A DNA stretch of 64,000 nt from Haloimpatiens sp. FM7315 (GTDB lineage: Bacteria > Bacillota > Clostridia > Clostridiales > Clostridiaceae). Below the pieces are notes generated by a model, which worked only from the letters and a program-made list of their open reading frames with translations, was not told the DNA's origin and did no database searches. How positions within the stretch are numbered: the stretch's first letter is position 1; the number at the start of each line of letters is the position of its first letter. The stretch covers positions 422,001 through 486,000 of the forward strand of contig JBGVUE010000001.1 of assembly GCA_041861885.1 (NCBI GenBank). Direction: 5' to 3'. The translations under genes and the position numbers were made by a program. Positions 25,546 to 35,363 of the stretch are shown one piece after another.

Positions 25546-25941
25546 ATGGCAGCTCAAAAAGGTAAGAAAAGTAGAAGAAGAAAAGAAAGAAAAAATATTG
25601 AGCATGGTTGTGCACATATTAAATCAACTTTTAATAACTCAATAGTAACTATTACTGATGCAGCAGGAAATGCATTATCATGGTCAAGTGCTGGAGGATT
25701 AGGCTTCAGAGGATCAAGAAAGAGCACTCCATTTGCAGCGCAAATGGCAGCAGAAACTGCAGCAAAAACAGCTATGGAACATGGTTTAAAGAGTATTGAA
25801 GTATATGTAAAAGGACCAGGAGCAGGAAGAGAAGCTGCAATAAGATCTCTTCAAGCAGCAGGTCTTGAAATAACATTAATTAAAGATGTTACTCCAATAC
25901 CACACAATGGTTGTAGACCACCAAAAAGAAGAAGAGTTTAA
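25546..25941 (+). CDS. rpsK: 30S ribosomal protein S11
   Basis: S11, 131 residues, on the 30S platform. ATG 25546 follows [27 protein letters not shown] and the C-terminal [18 protein letters not shown] are diagnostic. Confidence 0.98.
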   Translation: MAAQKGKKSRRRKERKNIEHGCAHIKSTFNNSIVTITDAAGNALSWSSAGGLGFRGSRKSTPFAAQMAAETAAKTAMEHGLKSIEVYVKGPGAGREAAIRSLQAAGLEITLIKDVTPIPHNGCRPPKRRRV

Positions 25942-25970
25942 TTATAGGAGTAATAGGAGGTGTAAATTAA

Positions 25971-26591
25971 ATGGCAAGATATACTGGAGCTACTTGTAAG
26001 CTTTGCAGAAGAGAAGGAATGAAGTTATTCTTAAAATCTGATAAATGTTATACTGACAAATGTCCATTCGCTAAAAGAAGTTATGCACCAGGACAACATG
26101 GACAAAACAGAAAGAAATTATCAAACTATGGTGTTCAGTTAAGAGAAAAACAAAAAGCTAAGAGAATTTACGGAGTACTAGAAGGCCAATTCAGAAATAC
26201 ATATGAAAAGGCTGAAAAATTAAGAGGTATTACTGGTGAAAACTTAATAAAACTTCTTGAAATGAGATTAGACAATGCCGTATATAGATTAGGATTTGCT
26301 GGTTCTAGAAAAGAAGCTAGAATTCTAGTAAGTCATGGTCATTTCTTAGTTAATGGTAAGAAAGTTGATATACCTTCTTATCAAATAAGTGTAAATGACG
26401 TTATAAACGTACGTGAAAAAAGCAAAGGAAGCGAAAAATTCAAAACTTTTGCTGAAAACCCAAAAACTTTACCAAAATGGTTAGAAGCTAATGCTGAAAA
26501 ATTAGAAGGTAAAGTTGTAGCTCAACCTTCAAGAGAAGATATTGATGTTCCTGTAAATGAAACATTAATCGTTGAGTTATACAGTAAATAA
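25971..26591 (+). CDS. rpsD: 30S ribosomal protein S4, zinc-binding form
   Basis: S4, 206 residues, a 16S assembly initiator and, in other bacteria, a feedback repressor of the alpha operon. ATG 25971 follows AGGAGGTG. Four cysteines in the first 31 residues (CKLC...CYTDKC) form the zinc site. The S4 RNA-binding domain ([19 protein letters not shown]) is intact. Confidence 0.98.
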   Translation: MARYTGATCKLCRREGMKLFLKSDKCYTDKCPFAKRSYAPGQHGQNRKKLSNYGVQLREKQKAKRIYGVLEGQFRNTYEKAEKLRGITGENLIKLLEMRLDNAVYRLGFAGSRKEARILVSHGHFLVNGKKVDIPSYQISVNDVINVREKSKGSEKFKTFAENPKTLPKWLEANAEKLEGKVVAQPSREDIDVPVNETLIVELYSK

Positions 26592-26664
26592 TAGATTTTA
26601 ATTTACGTAAAATCAGTTGCCCTCATTATAAGGTCGTAATTAAAAAAGAAGGAGGGTTTATATA

Positions 26665-27612
26665 GTGTTAGAGATAGAAAAGCCAAAAATAGAATGTGTA
26701 GAAGTTTCTGAAGATAATTCCTATGGTAAATTTGTTGTAGAACCGTTAGAAAGAGGATATGGTATAACTTTGGGCAATTCCTTAAGAAGAATATTACTTT
26801 CTTCTTTACCAGGAGTTGCTGCTACTTCAATAAAAATCGAGGATGTTCTTCATGAATTCTCAACAGTTAAGGGCGTAAAAGAAGATGTAACAGAGTTAAT
26901 CTTGAACATTAAGAGATTAGCCTTTAAGATGATGGGAGACGGTCCTAAAACAGTATACATTGATGCTGAGGGACCAGGAGAAGTAACTGGTGATGATATT
27001 ATCACAGATGGTTCTGTAGAAGTAGTTAGCAAGGATTTACATATTGCAACTTTGGATGATAATGCAAAGTTACATATGGAGATAAATGTTAACAGAGGAA
27101 GAGGATATGTTTCTCAAAATAAAAACAAAACTTCAGATTTGCCTATAGCAACTATTCCTGTTGATTCAATATACACTCCTGTAAAAAGAGTTAATTATAC
27201 TGTAGAAAATACAAGAGTAGGTCAGATTACTGACTACGATAAATTGACTATAGAGTTATGGACTAATGGAACCATAAAGCCAGAGGAAGCAATAAGTCTT
27301 TCATCAAAGATTCTTATTGAACACTTTAAGCTATTTATGTCATTAACAGATCATGCTGATGATATGGAAATTATGGTAGAAAAAGAAGAAGACAAGAAAG
27401 AAAAAGTCCTAGAAATGACTATAGAAGAGCTTGATTTGTCTGTTAGAAGTTATAACTGTTTAAAAAGAGCAGGTATAAACACAGTGCAGGAATTAACTGA
27501 AAGAACAATGGATGATATGATGAAAGTTAGGAATCTAGGCAAGAAGTCACTAGAGGAAGTCCAAAAGAAATTAGAAGACTTAGGCTTGAAATTAAAACAG
27601 AGCGAAGAGTAA
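26665..27612 (+). CDS. rpoA: RNA polymerase alpha subunit
   Basis: Assembly platform of RNA polymerase, 315 residues. GTG 26665 follows GAAGGAGGG ([18 protein letters not shown]). The N-terminal dimerisation domain has [20 protein letters not shown]; after a charged linker ([10 protein letters not shown]) the C-terminal domain has the helix-hairpin-helix [17 protein letters not shown]. Confidence 0.98.
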   Translation: MLEIEKPKIECVEVSEDNSYGKFVVEPLERGYGITLGNSLRRILLSSLPGVAATSIKIEDVLHEFSTVKGVKEDVTELILNIKRLAFKMMGDGPKTVYIDAEGPGEVTGDDIITDGSVEVVSKDLHIATLDDNAKLHMEINVNRGRGYVSQNKNKTSDLPIATIPVDSIYTPVKRVNYTVENTRVGQITDYDKLTIELWTNGTIKPEEAISLSSKILIEHFKLFMSLTDHADDMEIMVEKEEDKKEKVLEMTIEELDLSVRSYNCLKRAGINTVQELTERTMDDMMKVRNLGKKSLEEVQKKLEDLGLKLKQSEE

Positions 27613-27624
27613 GGAGGTAAGGAC

Positions 27625-27966
27625 ATGGCAGGATACCGCAAGTTGGGACGTCCAACTGATCATAGAAAAGCAATGCTTAGAAACTTAGTTACTAGCTTCT
27701 TAAAAAACGATAAGATCGAAACTACTGAAGCAAGAGCTAAAGAAACAAAGAGATTAGCAGAAAAAATGATAACTCTAGCAAAAAGAGGAGATCTACATTC
27801 TAGAAGACAAGTACTTGCTTTTGTACAAGAAAAGGAAGTAGTTGAAAAGTTATTTACTAGTATTGCGCCAAAGTATACTGAAAGAAATGGCGGATATACA
27901 AGAATATACAAAGTAGGTCCAAGAAGAGGCGACGCTTCAGAAGTAGTTATACTAGAGCTAGTTTAA
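27625..27966 (+). CDS. rplQ: 50S ribosomal protein L17
   Basis: L17, 113 residues. ATG 27625 follows AAGGAGGTAAG ([20 protein letters not shown]). The C-terminal [18 protein letters not shown] is conserved. Last gene of the alpha operon, followed by a terminator. Confidence 0.98.
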   Translation: MAGYRKLGRPTDHRKAMLRNLVTSFLKNDKIETTEARAKETKRLAEKMITLAKRGDLHSRRQVLAFVQEKEVVEKLFTSIAPKYTERNGGYTRIYKVGPRRGDASEVVILELV

Positions 27967-27975
27967 TATAATAAA

Positions 27976-28009
27976 GGGATTAAGTTTCTTAATGCTTAGT
28001 CCCTCTTTT
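27976..28009 (+). terminator. Rho-independent terminator after rplQ
   Basis: GGGATTAAG (27976-27984) pairs with CTTAGTCCC (27995-28003), one G-U pair, ten-base loop, followed by TCTTTTG. A possible promoter for the ecf genes (TTGTTA 28008, 17-base spacer, TATTAT 28031) begins right after it. Confidence 0.75.
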
Positions 28010-28076
28010 GTTATATAATAATATATTTTTTATTATTATAAGTGAGTTGAAACTCTTTTAGTTAGGAGTCATGAGT

Positions 28077-28923
28077 ATGAAGGAAAGTATGATTAAATGC
28101 CAAGATTTAATTTTTGAATATTCGGTGAACGGTGAAGAAAAATCAAAAAAATTAGCCATAGATAATGTTAGTCTTAATATAGATAAGGGCGAATTTGTTG
28201 TTGTATTAGGCCATAATGGTTCAGGTAAATCAACTTTAGCAAAACACATGAATGCCTTACTTCTTCCCTCAGGGGGAAAGATGTATGTATTAAATATGGA
28301 TACCCAAGATGATAAAAATATATGGAAAATAAGAAATGAAGCTGGAATGGTTTTTCAAAATCCAGATAATCAGTTAGTAGCAACTATTGTAGAAGATGAT
28401 GTGGCCTTTGGACCTGAAAATTTAGGAATTGAACCTAAAGAGATAAGAAAAAGAGTAGATGAAGCTTTAAAAAAAGTAGATATGTATGAATATAAAAAAT
28501 GCCCCACACCTTTTATCAGGTGGTCAAAAGCAGAGAATAGCAATAGCTGGAATACTAGCTATGCGTCCAGAATGTATTATTCTAGATGAACCTACGGCTA
28601 TGCTTGATCCTTCTGGTAGAAGAGAAGTAATAAATACAATTAAGGACATAAATAAAAATTATGGTATTACCATAATTTTAATAACGCATTACATGGAAGA
28701 AGCTGTGGAGGCAGATAGAATTGTAATAATGGATGAAGGAAAGTTAATAAAACAAGGAACTCCTATAGATATTTTTAGTGATGTTTATACTATGAAGAAG
28801 ATAGGGTTAGATGTTCCACAAGTTACAGAATTAGCTTATGAATTAGAAAAAAGCGGTATCAATATAGGTACCGATATATTAACAATAAATGAGATGGTGA
28901 ATAGACTATGTCAATTAAAATAG
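28077..28923 (+). CDS. ecfA1: ECF transporter ATPase A1 (frame broken)
   Basis: One of the two ATPases of the shared energy-coupling-factor module that drives uptake of vitamins and metals with separate S subunits; 282 residues after repair. ATG 28077 lies eight bases after TTAGGAG. Walker A is GHNGSGKST, the signature is LSGGQKQR and Walker B is CIILDEPTA. The break is in the six-A run 28494-28499: the alignment is best with two more A ([13 protein letters not shown]), though one fewer also restores the frame. It overlaps ecfA2 by 16 bases. Confidence 0.94.
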
Positions 28924-29770
28924 ATAAACTAATGCATATATATATGCCAAAAACGCCTTTTGAGAAATTGGCACTGGATAATGTCTCTTTAGATATAGAT
29001 GATGGAGAATTTGTAGCTTTAATAGGGCATACTGGTTCTGGAAAGTCCACTCTAATTCAACATATAAATGGACTTTTAAAGCCTACAAATGGAACTATAG
29101 CTATAGATGGAGTGGATATTACAAAAAGGAAGTAAAACTAAGCGATGTTAGAAAAAAAGTTGGTTTAGTGTTTCAGTATCCTGAGTATCAGCTCTTTGAA
29201 GAGACTGTAGAAAAGGACATAGCTTTTGGACCAAGCAATCTAAAATTAGAATCTGAAGAGATTAAAAGAAGAGTTAAAAAAGCTATGGAAATGGTTGGAC
29301 TTGATTATGACTTTTACAAAGACAAATCTCCCTTTGAATTAAGTGGTGGTCAAAAAAGAAGAGTAGCAATAGCTGGAGTTGTAGCTATGGAACCTAAAAT
29401 CTTAATATTAGATGAACCAACAGCAGGACTTGATCCTAGGGGAAGGGAAGAGATTTTAGCAAAGATAGTATCACTTCATAAAGAATATAATATGACAATA
29501 ATTTTAGTATCACATAGTATGGAAGATGTTGCAAAGGTTGCAAAAAGAATTGTGGTTATGCATAAGGGAAAAGTTATATTAAATGGAAGTCCAAAAGAGG
29601 TTTTTACAAAAATAGATACATTAGAGAAAGTTGGATTAGCTGCTCCTAAGGTAACGTATTTAATGAAAGCGCTAAAAGAAAAGGGATTTAATGTATCAGA
29701 GGAAGTCTTCACAGTAGAAGAGGCCAAAAAGGAAATTTTAGAAGCATTGAGAGGTGCTAATTATGATTAA
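28908..29770 (+). CDS. ecfA2: ECF transporter ATPase A2 (frame broken)
   Basis: Second ECF ATPase, 287 residues after repair. ATG 28908 lies inside the end of ecfA1. Walker A is GHTGSGKST, then the A run 29123-29127 is one base short; repair gives [20 protein letters not shown], including the Q-loop partner [14 protein letters not shown] of EcfA proteins. The signature is ELSGGQKRR and Walker B is [10 protein letters not shown]. The C-terminal extension past 29600 is typical. It overlaps ecfT by eight bases. Confidence 0.95.
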
Positions 29771-30566
29771 AGATATTAGTATAGGACAATATATTCCTGG
29801 AGATTCTTTTGTTCATAAATTAGACCCTAGGATAAAGATACTGATCTCACTTGTCTATATTGTTGACTTGTTTTTAGTAAATAATTTTAAAGGTTATATA
29901 ATTGTAATTGCATTTACACTTGCTGCAATCATTATATCTAAAATATCTATTAAATACATATATAAGAGTATTAAGCCTATATTTATTCTCCTACTTATAA
30001 CTGCTGTTTTGAACATATTTATGACTAAAGGGGCTGGACAGCCTTTATTTGCTTGGAGATTTTTGAAAGTATACAGAGAAGGATTAGTATTAGCTGCATT
30101 TATGATATTAAGACTTGTGTTTTTAATTGTAGGTACATCTCTACTGACACTAACTACTTCTCCAATACAGCTTACAGATGGAATTGAAAAACTTTTAAAT
30201 CCATTTAAGAAAGTAGGACTTCCTGCACATGAACTTGCTATGATGATGACTATTGCACTTAGATTTATACCAACACTTATTGATGAAACAGATAAGATAA
30301 TGAAGGCTCAAATGGCTAGAGGAGCTGATTTTGAATCTGGAAACATAATAAACAAAGCTAAAAGCTTAATACCGCTTTTAGTACCATTATTTATAAGCTC
30401 TTTTAGAAGAGCAGATGAACTTGCAATGGCAATGGAAGCTAGATGTTATAGAGGCGGAGAAGGAAGAACAAGAATGAAGGAATTAAGGTTTACAAATAGA
30501 GATACTGTAGCTTTTTTTGTAACTTGCCTTTTGACTAGTGTATCTATATGGAGCCGGTTTTGGTAA
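29763..30566 (+). CDS. ecfT: ECF transporter transmembrane subunit T
   Basis: Membrane scaffold of the ECF module, 267 residues, about six hydrophobic segments. ATG 29763 ([23 protein letters not shown]) follows GAGGTG within ecfA2. The two ATPase-coupling motifs are ARGADF near residue 190 and [12 protein letters not shown] near 230. No substrate-specific S subunit is encoded nearby, as normal for the shared module. Confidence 0.96.
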   Translation: MIKDISIGQYIPGDSFVHKLDPRIKILISLVYIVDLFLVNNFKGYIIVIAFTLAAIIISKISIKYIYKSIKPIFILLLITAVLNIFMTKGAGQPLFAWRFLKVYREGLVLAAFMILRLVFLIVGTSLLTLTTSPIQLTDGIEKLLNPFKKVGLPAHELAMMMTIALRFIPTLIDETDKIMKAQMARGADFESGNIINKAKSLIPLLVPLFISSFRRADELAMAMEARCYRGGEGRTRMKELRFTNRDTVAFFVTCLLTSVSIWSRFW

Positions 30567-31303
30567 CACGAAATATTAAATTAACTATAGAGTATGATGG
30601 TACAAATTATTGCGGTTGGCAAAAGCAAAATAGTCAAAGAACTGTGCAGGGCACTATAGAAAAAGCCATAAGAGATTTAACTAAGGAAGAAAATCTAAAC
30701 TTAATTGGATGTAGTAGAACAGATAGTGGGGTTCATGCTAAGGGTTTTGTTGCTAATTTTACTACTAATTCTAGTATACCTTCAAATAAGTTTAGGGAAG
30801 CTATAAACGCTAGACTTCCTAAAGATATTGTTATATTATTATCTGAACAAATGCCAAGTGCTTTTCATTCTAGGTATGATAGTAAGGGAAAGAAGTATGT
30901 GTATAGTATTCTAAATAGGGCTGAAAAATGTGCTATAGGAAGAAATTATATCTATAGCTTTGGCAGAGAATTAGATCTTAATAGTATAAATTGTGCCTGT
31001 AAGTATTTTATAGGAACTCATGATTTTTCTGCATTCAAGAGTCAAGGTAGTTCGGTGAAAACTTCTGTAAGGACAATTTTTGATTTGGATGTTAAGAAGG
31101 ATGGTGACATTATAACTGTAAGTGCTTCAGGTGATGGTTTTTTATACAATATGGTTAGAATAATAGTTGGAACATTGTTGGATGTAGGAGTTGGCAAAAT
31201 AGAACCTAAAGATGTAGAAAAAATTATTGAATCAAAAGATAGGTTAAAAGCAGGAGCAGTTGTACCTGCACTAGGATTGTGTCTTCAAAAAGTATTTTAT
31301 TAA
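30560..31303 (+). CDS. truA: tRNA pseudouridine synthase A
   Basis: Makes pseudouridine at tRNA positions 38-40; about 247 residues. The probable start is TTG 30560 ([21 protein letters not shown]), six bases after GGAG; the alternative ATG 30548 has no ribosome site. The catalytic Asp is in GCSRTDSGVHAKGF. It overlaps the end of ecfT, as in many Firmicutes with the order rplQ-ecf-truA-rplM-rpsI. Confidence 0.96.
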   Translation: MVTRNIKLTIEYDGTNYCGWQKQNSQRTVQGTIEKAIRDLTKEENLNLIGCSRTDSGVHAKGFVANFTTNSSIPSNKFREAINARLPKDIVILLSEQMPSAFHSRYDSKGKKYVYSILNRAEKCAIGRNYIYSFGRELDLNSINCACKYFIGTHDFSAFKSQGSSVKTSVRTIFDLDVKKDGDIITVSASGDGFLYNMVRIIVGTLLDVGVGKIEPKDVEKIIESKDRLKAGAVVPALGLCLQKVFY

Positions 31304-31328
31304 AATTCATTTTAAATGCATTAAAATG

Positions 31329-31357
31329 TTGACACGCCCGGCAGAATGTATTATAAT
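31329..31357 (+). promoter_or_regulatory. Consensus sigma-A promoter of rplM-rpsI
   Basis: TTGACA at 31329-31334, exactly 17 bases, then TATAAT at 31352-31357: a full consensus promoter, with transcription expected near 31364. Confidence 0.9.
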
Positions 31358-31363
31358 ATGGTA

Positions 31364-31421
31364 TGTTTGTATTGTATATAAGATCCACTAGCCCCGGATC
31401 TTTGAATAGAACGAAATACAA
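31364..31421 (+). promoter_or_regulatory. Putative L13 mRNA leader
   Basis: Just after the predicted start point, TTGTATT (31367-31373) can pair with AATACAA (31415-31421) around an inner hairpin AGATCC/GGATCT (31381-31401). A short structured leader of this design precedes rplM in Firmicutes (the L13 leader family) and is believed to mediate feedback by L13. The assignment rests on position and fold, not on a covariance search. Confidence 0.6.
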
Positions 31422-31469
31422 CCAAAATACAGAGAAGTATTTTAAACTTTTAATTAGGGAGGGAAAACG

Positions 31470-31904
31470 ATGAAATCTTATATTGCTAAACCAAGTGAAG
31501 TTGAAAGAAAATGGTATGTAATAGACTTAGAAGGAAAAACATTAGGTAGAGCAGCTAGCCAAGTTGCAACAATATTAAGAGGAAAAAACAAACCTACATA
31601 TACTCCAAACGTTGATACAGGAGATTATGTAATCATAGTAAATGCTGACAAAGTTGTTTTAACAGGAAAGAAATTAGAACAAAAAATGTTAAGACATCAT
31701 TCATTATATCCAGGTGGATTGAAAGAAATATCTTACAAAGAAGCATTAGCTAAAAAGCCAGAATTTGTATTCCAAGAAGCTGTTAGAAGAATGCTTCCAA
31801 CTGGACCACTAGGTCGTCAGATGTTAAGTAAATTAAAAGTTTACAGAGGATCTGAGCACGAAAATCTAGCACAAAAACCAGAAGTATTAGAATTAAGATA
31901 TTAA
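31470..31904 (+). CDS. rplM: 50S ribosomal protein L13
   Basis: L13, 144 residues, early 50S assembly. ATG 31470 follows AGGGAGGG ([20 protein letters not shown]). [18 protein letters not shown] and the [19 protein letters not shown] segment are conserved. Operon with rpsI. Confidence 0.98.
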   Translation: MKSYIAKPSEVERKWYVIDLEGKTLGRAASQVATILRGKNKPTYTPNVDTGDYVIIVNADKVVLTGKKLEQKMLRHHSLYPGGLKEISYKEALAKKPEFVFQEAVRRMLPTGPLGRQMLSKLKVYRGSEHENLAQKPEVLELRY

Positions 31905-31929
31905 TTTGGAGACGGAAGGAGGAAGTAAA

Positions 31930-32321
31930 ATGGCAAAAGTTCAATATTTAGGAACAGGAAGAAGAAAAAATCAATAGCAAGAGTTATACTTGTACCAGGT
32001 GAAGGTAAAGTAACAATAAATAAAAGAGATATGGATGAATATTTCGGATTAGAAACATTAAAGCTAATAGTTAACCAACCACTAGCTTTAACTGAAACTA
32101 AAGAAAAATACGATGTATTAGTAAACGTACATGGTGGCGGATTCACAGGTCAAGCTGGAGCTATAAGACATGGTATTTCAAGAGCTTTAGTAAAAGTTGA
32201 TGGTAACTTAAAACCAGAACTTAAGAAAGCTGGATTCTTAACAAGAGACCCAAGAATGAAAGAAAGAAAGAAATACGGTCTTAAAAAAGCAAGAAGAGCT
32301 CCACAATTCTCAAAGAGATAA
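31930..32321 (+). CDS. rpsI: 30S ribosomal protein S9 (frame broken)
   Basis: S9, 130 residues after repair; its C-terminal arm reaches the P-site tRNA. ATG 31930 follows GGAAGGAGGAAG. The A run 31965-31970 is one base short; repair gives [20 protein letters not shown]. The essential basic end [10 protein letters not shown] is present. Confidence 0.97.
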
Positions 32322-32460
32322 TAAGCGGTCAGCGTATTTATCGAGGAGAGCCCGATTTTATATGGGTTACATATGTTGTGAAATATTTGCAAGGAAAGTT
32401 AGAATTGATTTATTTGCAATGTGCTTACAACAATTGTGCAGCAATAATAAAGAGTTTAAT

Positions 32461-32505
32461 AGGACATTTTTCAGTGAAAGCATTCGCTGGAAGGTGTCCT
32501 TTTTG
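32461..32505 (+). terminator. Rho-independent terminator of rplM-rpsI
   Basis: A 14-base-pair stem (32461-32474 with 32487-32500, three G-U pairs), 12-base loop, then TTTTG. It lies 140 bases after rpsI; the gap before it holds TGTTGT/ACAACA and TTGCAA/TTGCAA pairing segments (32372-32436) of unknown meaning. Confidence 0.75.
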
Positions 32506-32896
32506 TATTATTAAACTTTTTTATAATGGGAATTGAAGAAATAGGAATAGATTAATTACTAAATTGAATAAAGGCCTAGAACAGGTCTATAATCCGCTAT
32601 TTTGTATTTTAAAGTAGTAAGAAGGCTTATAGACATTAAGAAGAAAATATATTAAGTATAAGGCTTACAGTGGTTATAAAATGGAGAGTATTGATTAAAA
32701 CTAAGTATGGACACAAATTTGAAATTAGAAATTGTTTTGTTATAATAGTTATTAAATTAATTTGTAAAGTAGATTAAATAAATTGCGAATATTTTATAAA
32801 ATAAAAATTAAATAAAAATATAAAAATCAAATTAATAATCTCTTAAGTAACTCTAAAAATAGTAGGGCTTTTTAGAATTTTAGATTGGAGGCAGGT
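32506..32896 (+). promoter_or_regulatory. AT-rich intergenic region with a candidate promoter
   Basis: This 390-base stretch contains no convincing gene. The clearest signal is TTGAAA at 32719-32724, 16 bases, TATAAT at 32741-32746, a candidate promoter for the response-regulator operon with a leader of about 145 bases. The remainder is A/T-rich without strong repeats. Confidence 0.45.
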
Positions 32897-33572
32897 ATGA
32901 ATAAAGTATTAATTGTTGAGGATGATACAGAAATAAATAAAATGGTGCATACTTTATTAAAAAAATAAATATGAAGTTAAAGGAGCATATTCGGGTACAG
33001 AAGCTCTTTTAATTTTAGAAAAAGAAAATTGTGACCTTATACTGTTAGATCTTATGCTTCCAGGATTAAGTGGCGAAGATATATTAAGTGAAGTTAGAAG
33101 TAAAATGCAAATTCCAATTATATGTGTATTTGCTAAAGATAATATGGATACTAAACTTGATTTGATAAGGCGTGGGGCAGATGATTACATAACAAAACCT
33201 TTTAATAATGAAGAGTTAATTGTAAGAATTGGTGCTGTTCTTAGAAGAACTAATATAATATCCAACACTAATGACATGAAGGAAATAAAATTTAAAGATT
33301 TGGTTTTAGATAGTGAAAATCATATTGTCACAATAAATAATGAGCCAATTGAGCTTACAGTAAAAGAATATTCTATATTAGAACTACTAATAAAAAATCC
33401 TAAAAAAGTCTTTACAAAACAAAATATCTTTGAAAGTGTTTGGTCGGAAGAATATTTTGTAGATGAAAGGGCAGTTACAGTTCATGTTAGTAATCTGAGA
33501 AACAAATTAAATAAGGGAGATAAGTACATAAAAACAGTTTGGGGTATAGGGTATAAGATGCAGGATAACTAA
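32897..33572 (+). CDS. OmpR/PhoB-family response regulator (frame broken)
   Basis: DNA-binding response regulator, 225 residues after repair. ATG 32897 follows GGAGG (MNKVLIVEDDTEINKMVHTLL). The seven-A run 32959-32965 must gain two A (LLKKNKYEVKGAYSG) for the best family fit. The receiver has the acidic pair EDD near residue 8, the phospho-acceptor Asp in LILLDLMLPG and the Lys in ITKPF; the C-terminal winged helix has VDERAVTVHVSNLRNKL. It is followed by an ABC transporter and histidine kinase, the layout of peptide-antibiotic sensing and resistance operons. Confidence 0.92.
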
Positions 33573-33677
33573 GAAAACTATCTTGATACTTTCTAAATAC
33601 TATTTTGATACCTTTCTTATATTATTTTATTATGGATTTAATTAATAATTAAATTTTTGAAAGTTGAGGTAAAAAGT

Positions 33678-34580
33678 ATGAGTTTGGTGTTAAAAACTAA
33701 TTGTTTAACCAAAAAATTTGGAAAACAAATTGCTGTAAATGAAGTTAATATGAATATTGAAAAGGGTGATATTTACGGCTTTATAGGAAAAAACGGTGCC
33801 GGTAAAACAACACTTATGAAAATGGTATGTGGTTTAATTAGTAAAAGCAAAGGTGAAATAAAGCTTTTTGAAAGTAACGATGTAGAAAAAGAAAGAAAAA
33901 GAATTGGCTGTGTAATCGAAGAACCAGCTATATATGAAGGAATGACAGCTAGACAGAATCTAATTTATTATAATAAATTACTTGGGATTCCTGATAACAG
34001 TAATATTGAGCCTTTACTTAAAAGTGTAGGTTTAGGGGATACAGGTAAAAAGAAAGCTAAGCAGTTCTCACTTGGTATGAAACAAAGACTATCAATTGCA
34101 GTGGCACTACTTGGAAATCCTGATTTTCTTATATTAGATGAACCTATTAACGGGTTAGATCCATCTGGTATAAGAGAAATAAGAGAACTCATTATAAAGT
34201 TAAATGTAGAAAATAAAATCACAGTTCTAATTTCATCTCATATTTTAGGAGAGATTTCTAAGATTGCAACGAAATATGGAATTGTGGATAAAGGCGTGTT
34301 AGTTGATGAATTTACTGCAGAGGAACTTAAAAATCGCTGCAAAAGGTGTCTACCAATAAAGACAAAAGATGTAGAGAAGGCAGCCTATATTATAAAAAAT
34401 AATATTAAGAGTGAGGATTTTGAGGTTTTAGATAGTGGAGAAATATGTGTTTATGATTTACTTGATAAATCAGCGGAAATAAATGTGGAACTAATAAAGA
34501 ATAATATTATAGTTACCAGTATATCTACTAAAGATAAGGATGCGGAAGAATATTTTGTAAAAATGATGGGAGGTAACTAA
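33678..34580 (+). CDS. ABC transporter ATPase, bacitracin/lantibiotic-resistance type
   Basis: 300-residue ATPase resembling BcrA and lantibiotic-immunity F proteins. ATG 33678 (MSLVLKTNCLTKKFGK) follows TTGAGGT. Walker A is GKNGAGKTT, the signature is FSLGMKQRLS, Walker B is FLILDEPINGLDP, and the switch His is in ISSHIL. About 85 residues follow the ATPase core, as in this subfamily. It ends two bases before the permease. The export or protection substrate cannot be told from sequence. Confidence 0.92.
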   Translation: MSLVLKTNCLTKKFGKQIAVNEVNMNIEKGDIYGFIGKNGAGKTTLMKMVCGLISKSKGEIKLFESNDVEKERKRIGCVIEEPAIYEGMTARQNLIYYNKLLGIPDNSNIEPLLKSVGLGDTGKKKAKQFSLGMKQRLSIAVALLGNPDFLILDEPINGLDPSGIREIRELIIKLNVENKITVLISSHILGEISKIATKYGIVDKGVLVDEFTAEELKNRCKRCLPIKTKDVEKAAYIIKNNIKSEDFEVLDSGEICVYDLLDKSAEINVELIKNNIIVTSISTKDKDAEEYFVKMMGGN

Positions 34581-34582
34581 AG

Positions 34583-35344
34583 CTGACAAATATAATATCT
34601 AGTGAGTTTTATAAAATATTAAGAAGTAAGATATTTTACGTTATTTCAATAGTATTATTAGCAATAAATGTAATTGCTTTTGCTATTGCGGAATTTGTAC
34701 AAAAATCAGACCGTTTTTCAATTGAAGTTAAAAGTAATATACTAAACAGTGGACTTGGTGGCTATCCAAGATCTTTTGATGGAGACGGGATATTGTATAT
34801 AATCTTAATTTTCACTGTTTCTATTGTTGCTGCAAACTACACAAGTGGTGGTATAAGACAGATGGCATGTCGTGGAATAGCAAGATGGAAATTAGTATTA
34901 GGACAATATATTGCTGTATCTTCAATTATTACTATAACAATGATAGTATTTGGCGTTATAGGAGTAATCCTAAATACAATAGTACATAAACTAGGAAGTG
35001 TAGATACCCTTTCGTTTATATGGATGAATTTAGGTCTTATATGTATATTTTGGAGCATAACAGGGCTTGGCTTTTTAATATCTTATATTTTTAAAAGTGC
35101 AGGAATATCTATTGTTATTTTTTTCTTATTAATAATTGGATTAAAACTTGCTTCTTCAATATTGGTTACTTTAACAAAAAACGATATATATGCTAAATTC
35201 AGTCTTTCCAATATGAAAAACACAATAATTGATTTAACATCAAAAACACAAGAGGTATTAATATTTTCTATAATATTTTTAGCTATAGGAGTTATATCTG
35301 TTCTTGGGTCAATGTTAGTGTTTACAAAAAGAGATGTAAATTAG
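34583..35344 (+). CDS. ABC-2 type permease, probable CTG start
   Basis: Membrane partner of the preceding ATPase, 253 residues. The frame is open back to CTG 34583, nine bases after GGGAGG, giving an N-terminus (LTNIISSEFYKILRSKIFYVI) that matches BcrB/immunity-type permeases: a short basic segment then the first membrane helix. No ATG, GTG or TTG lies upstream of the first helix in this frame; the first downstream ATG is 34793 and would delete helix one. About six hydrophobic helices are visible, and NYTSGGIRQMACRGIARWKLVLGQ is the conserved cytoplasmic loop. Confidence 0.85.
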   Translation: MTNIISSEFYKILRSKIFYVISIVLLAINVIAFAIAEFVQKSDRFSIEVKSNILNSGLGGYPRSFDGDGILYIILIFTVSIVAANYTSGGIRQMACRGIARWKLVLGQYIAVSSIITITMIVFGVIGVILNTIVHKLGSVDTLSFIWMNLGLICIFWSITGLGFLISYIFKSAGISIVIFFLLIIGLKLASSILVTLTKNDIYAKFSLSNMKNTIIDLTSKTQEVLIFSIIFLAIGVISVLGSMLVFTKRDVN

Positions 35345-35363
35345 TTTAAAATAAGGGGCTTAA

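Noticed and set aside
28494..28499. Programmed frameshifting in ecfA1 or other split genes
   Set aside because: No slippery heptamer with a downstream structure was seen, and the same kind of break occurs across many unrelated genes including essential ribosomal proteins, which fits sequence error.
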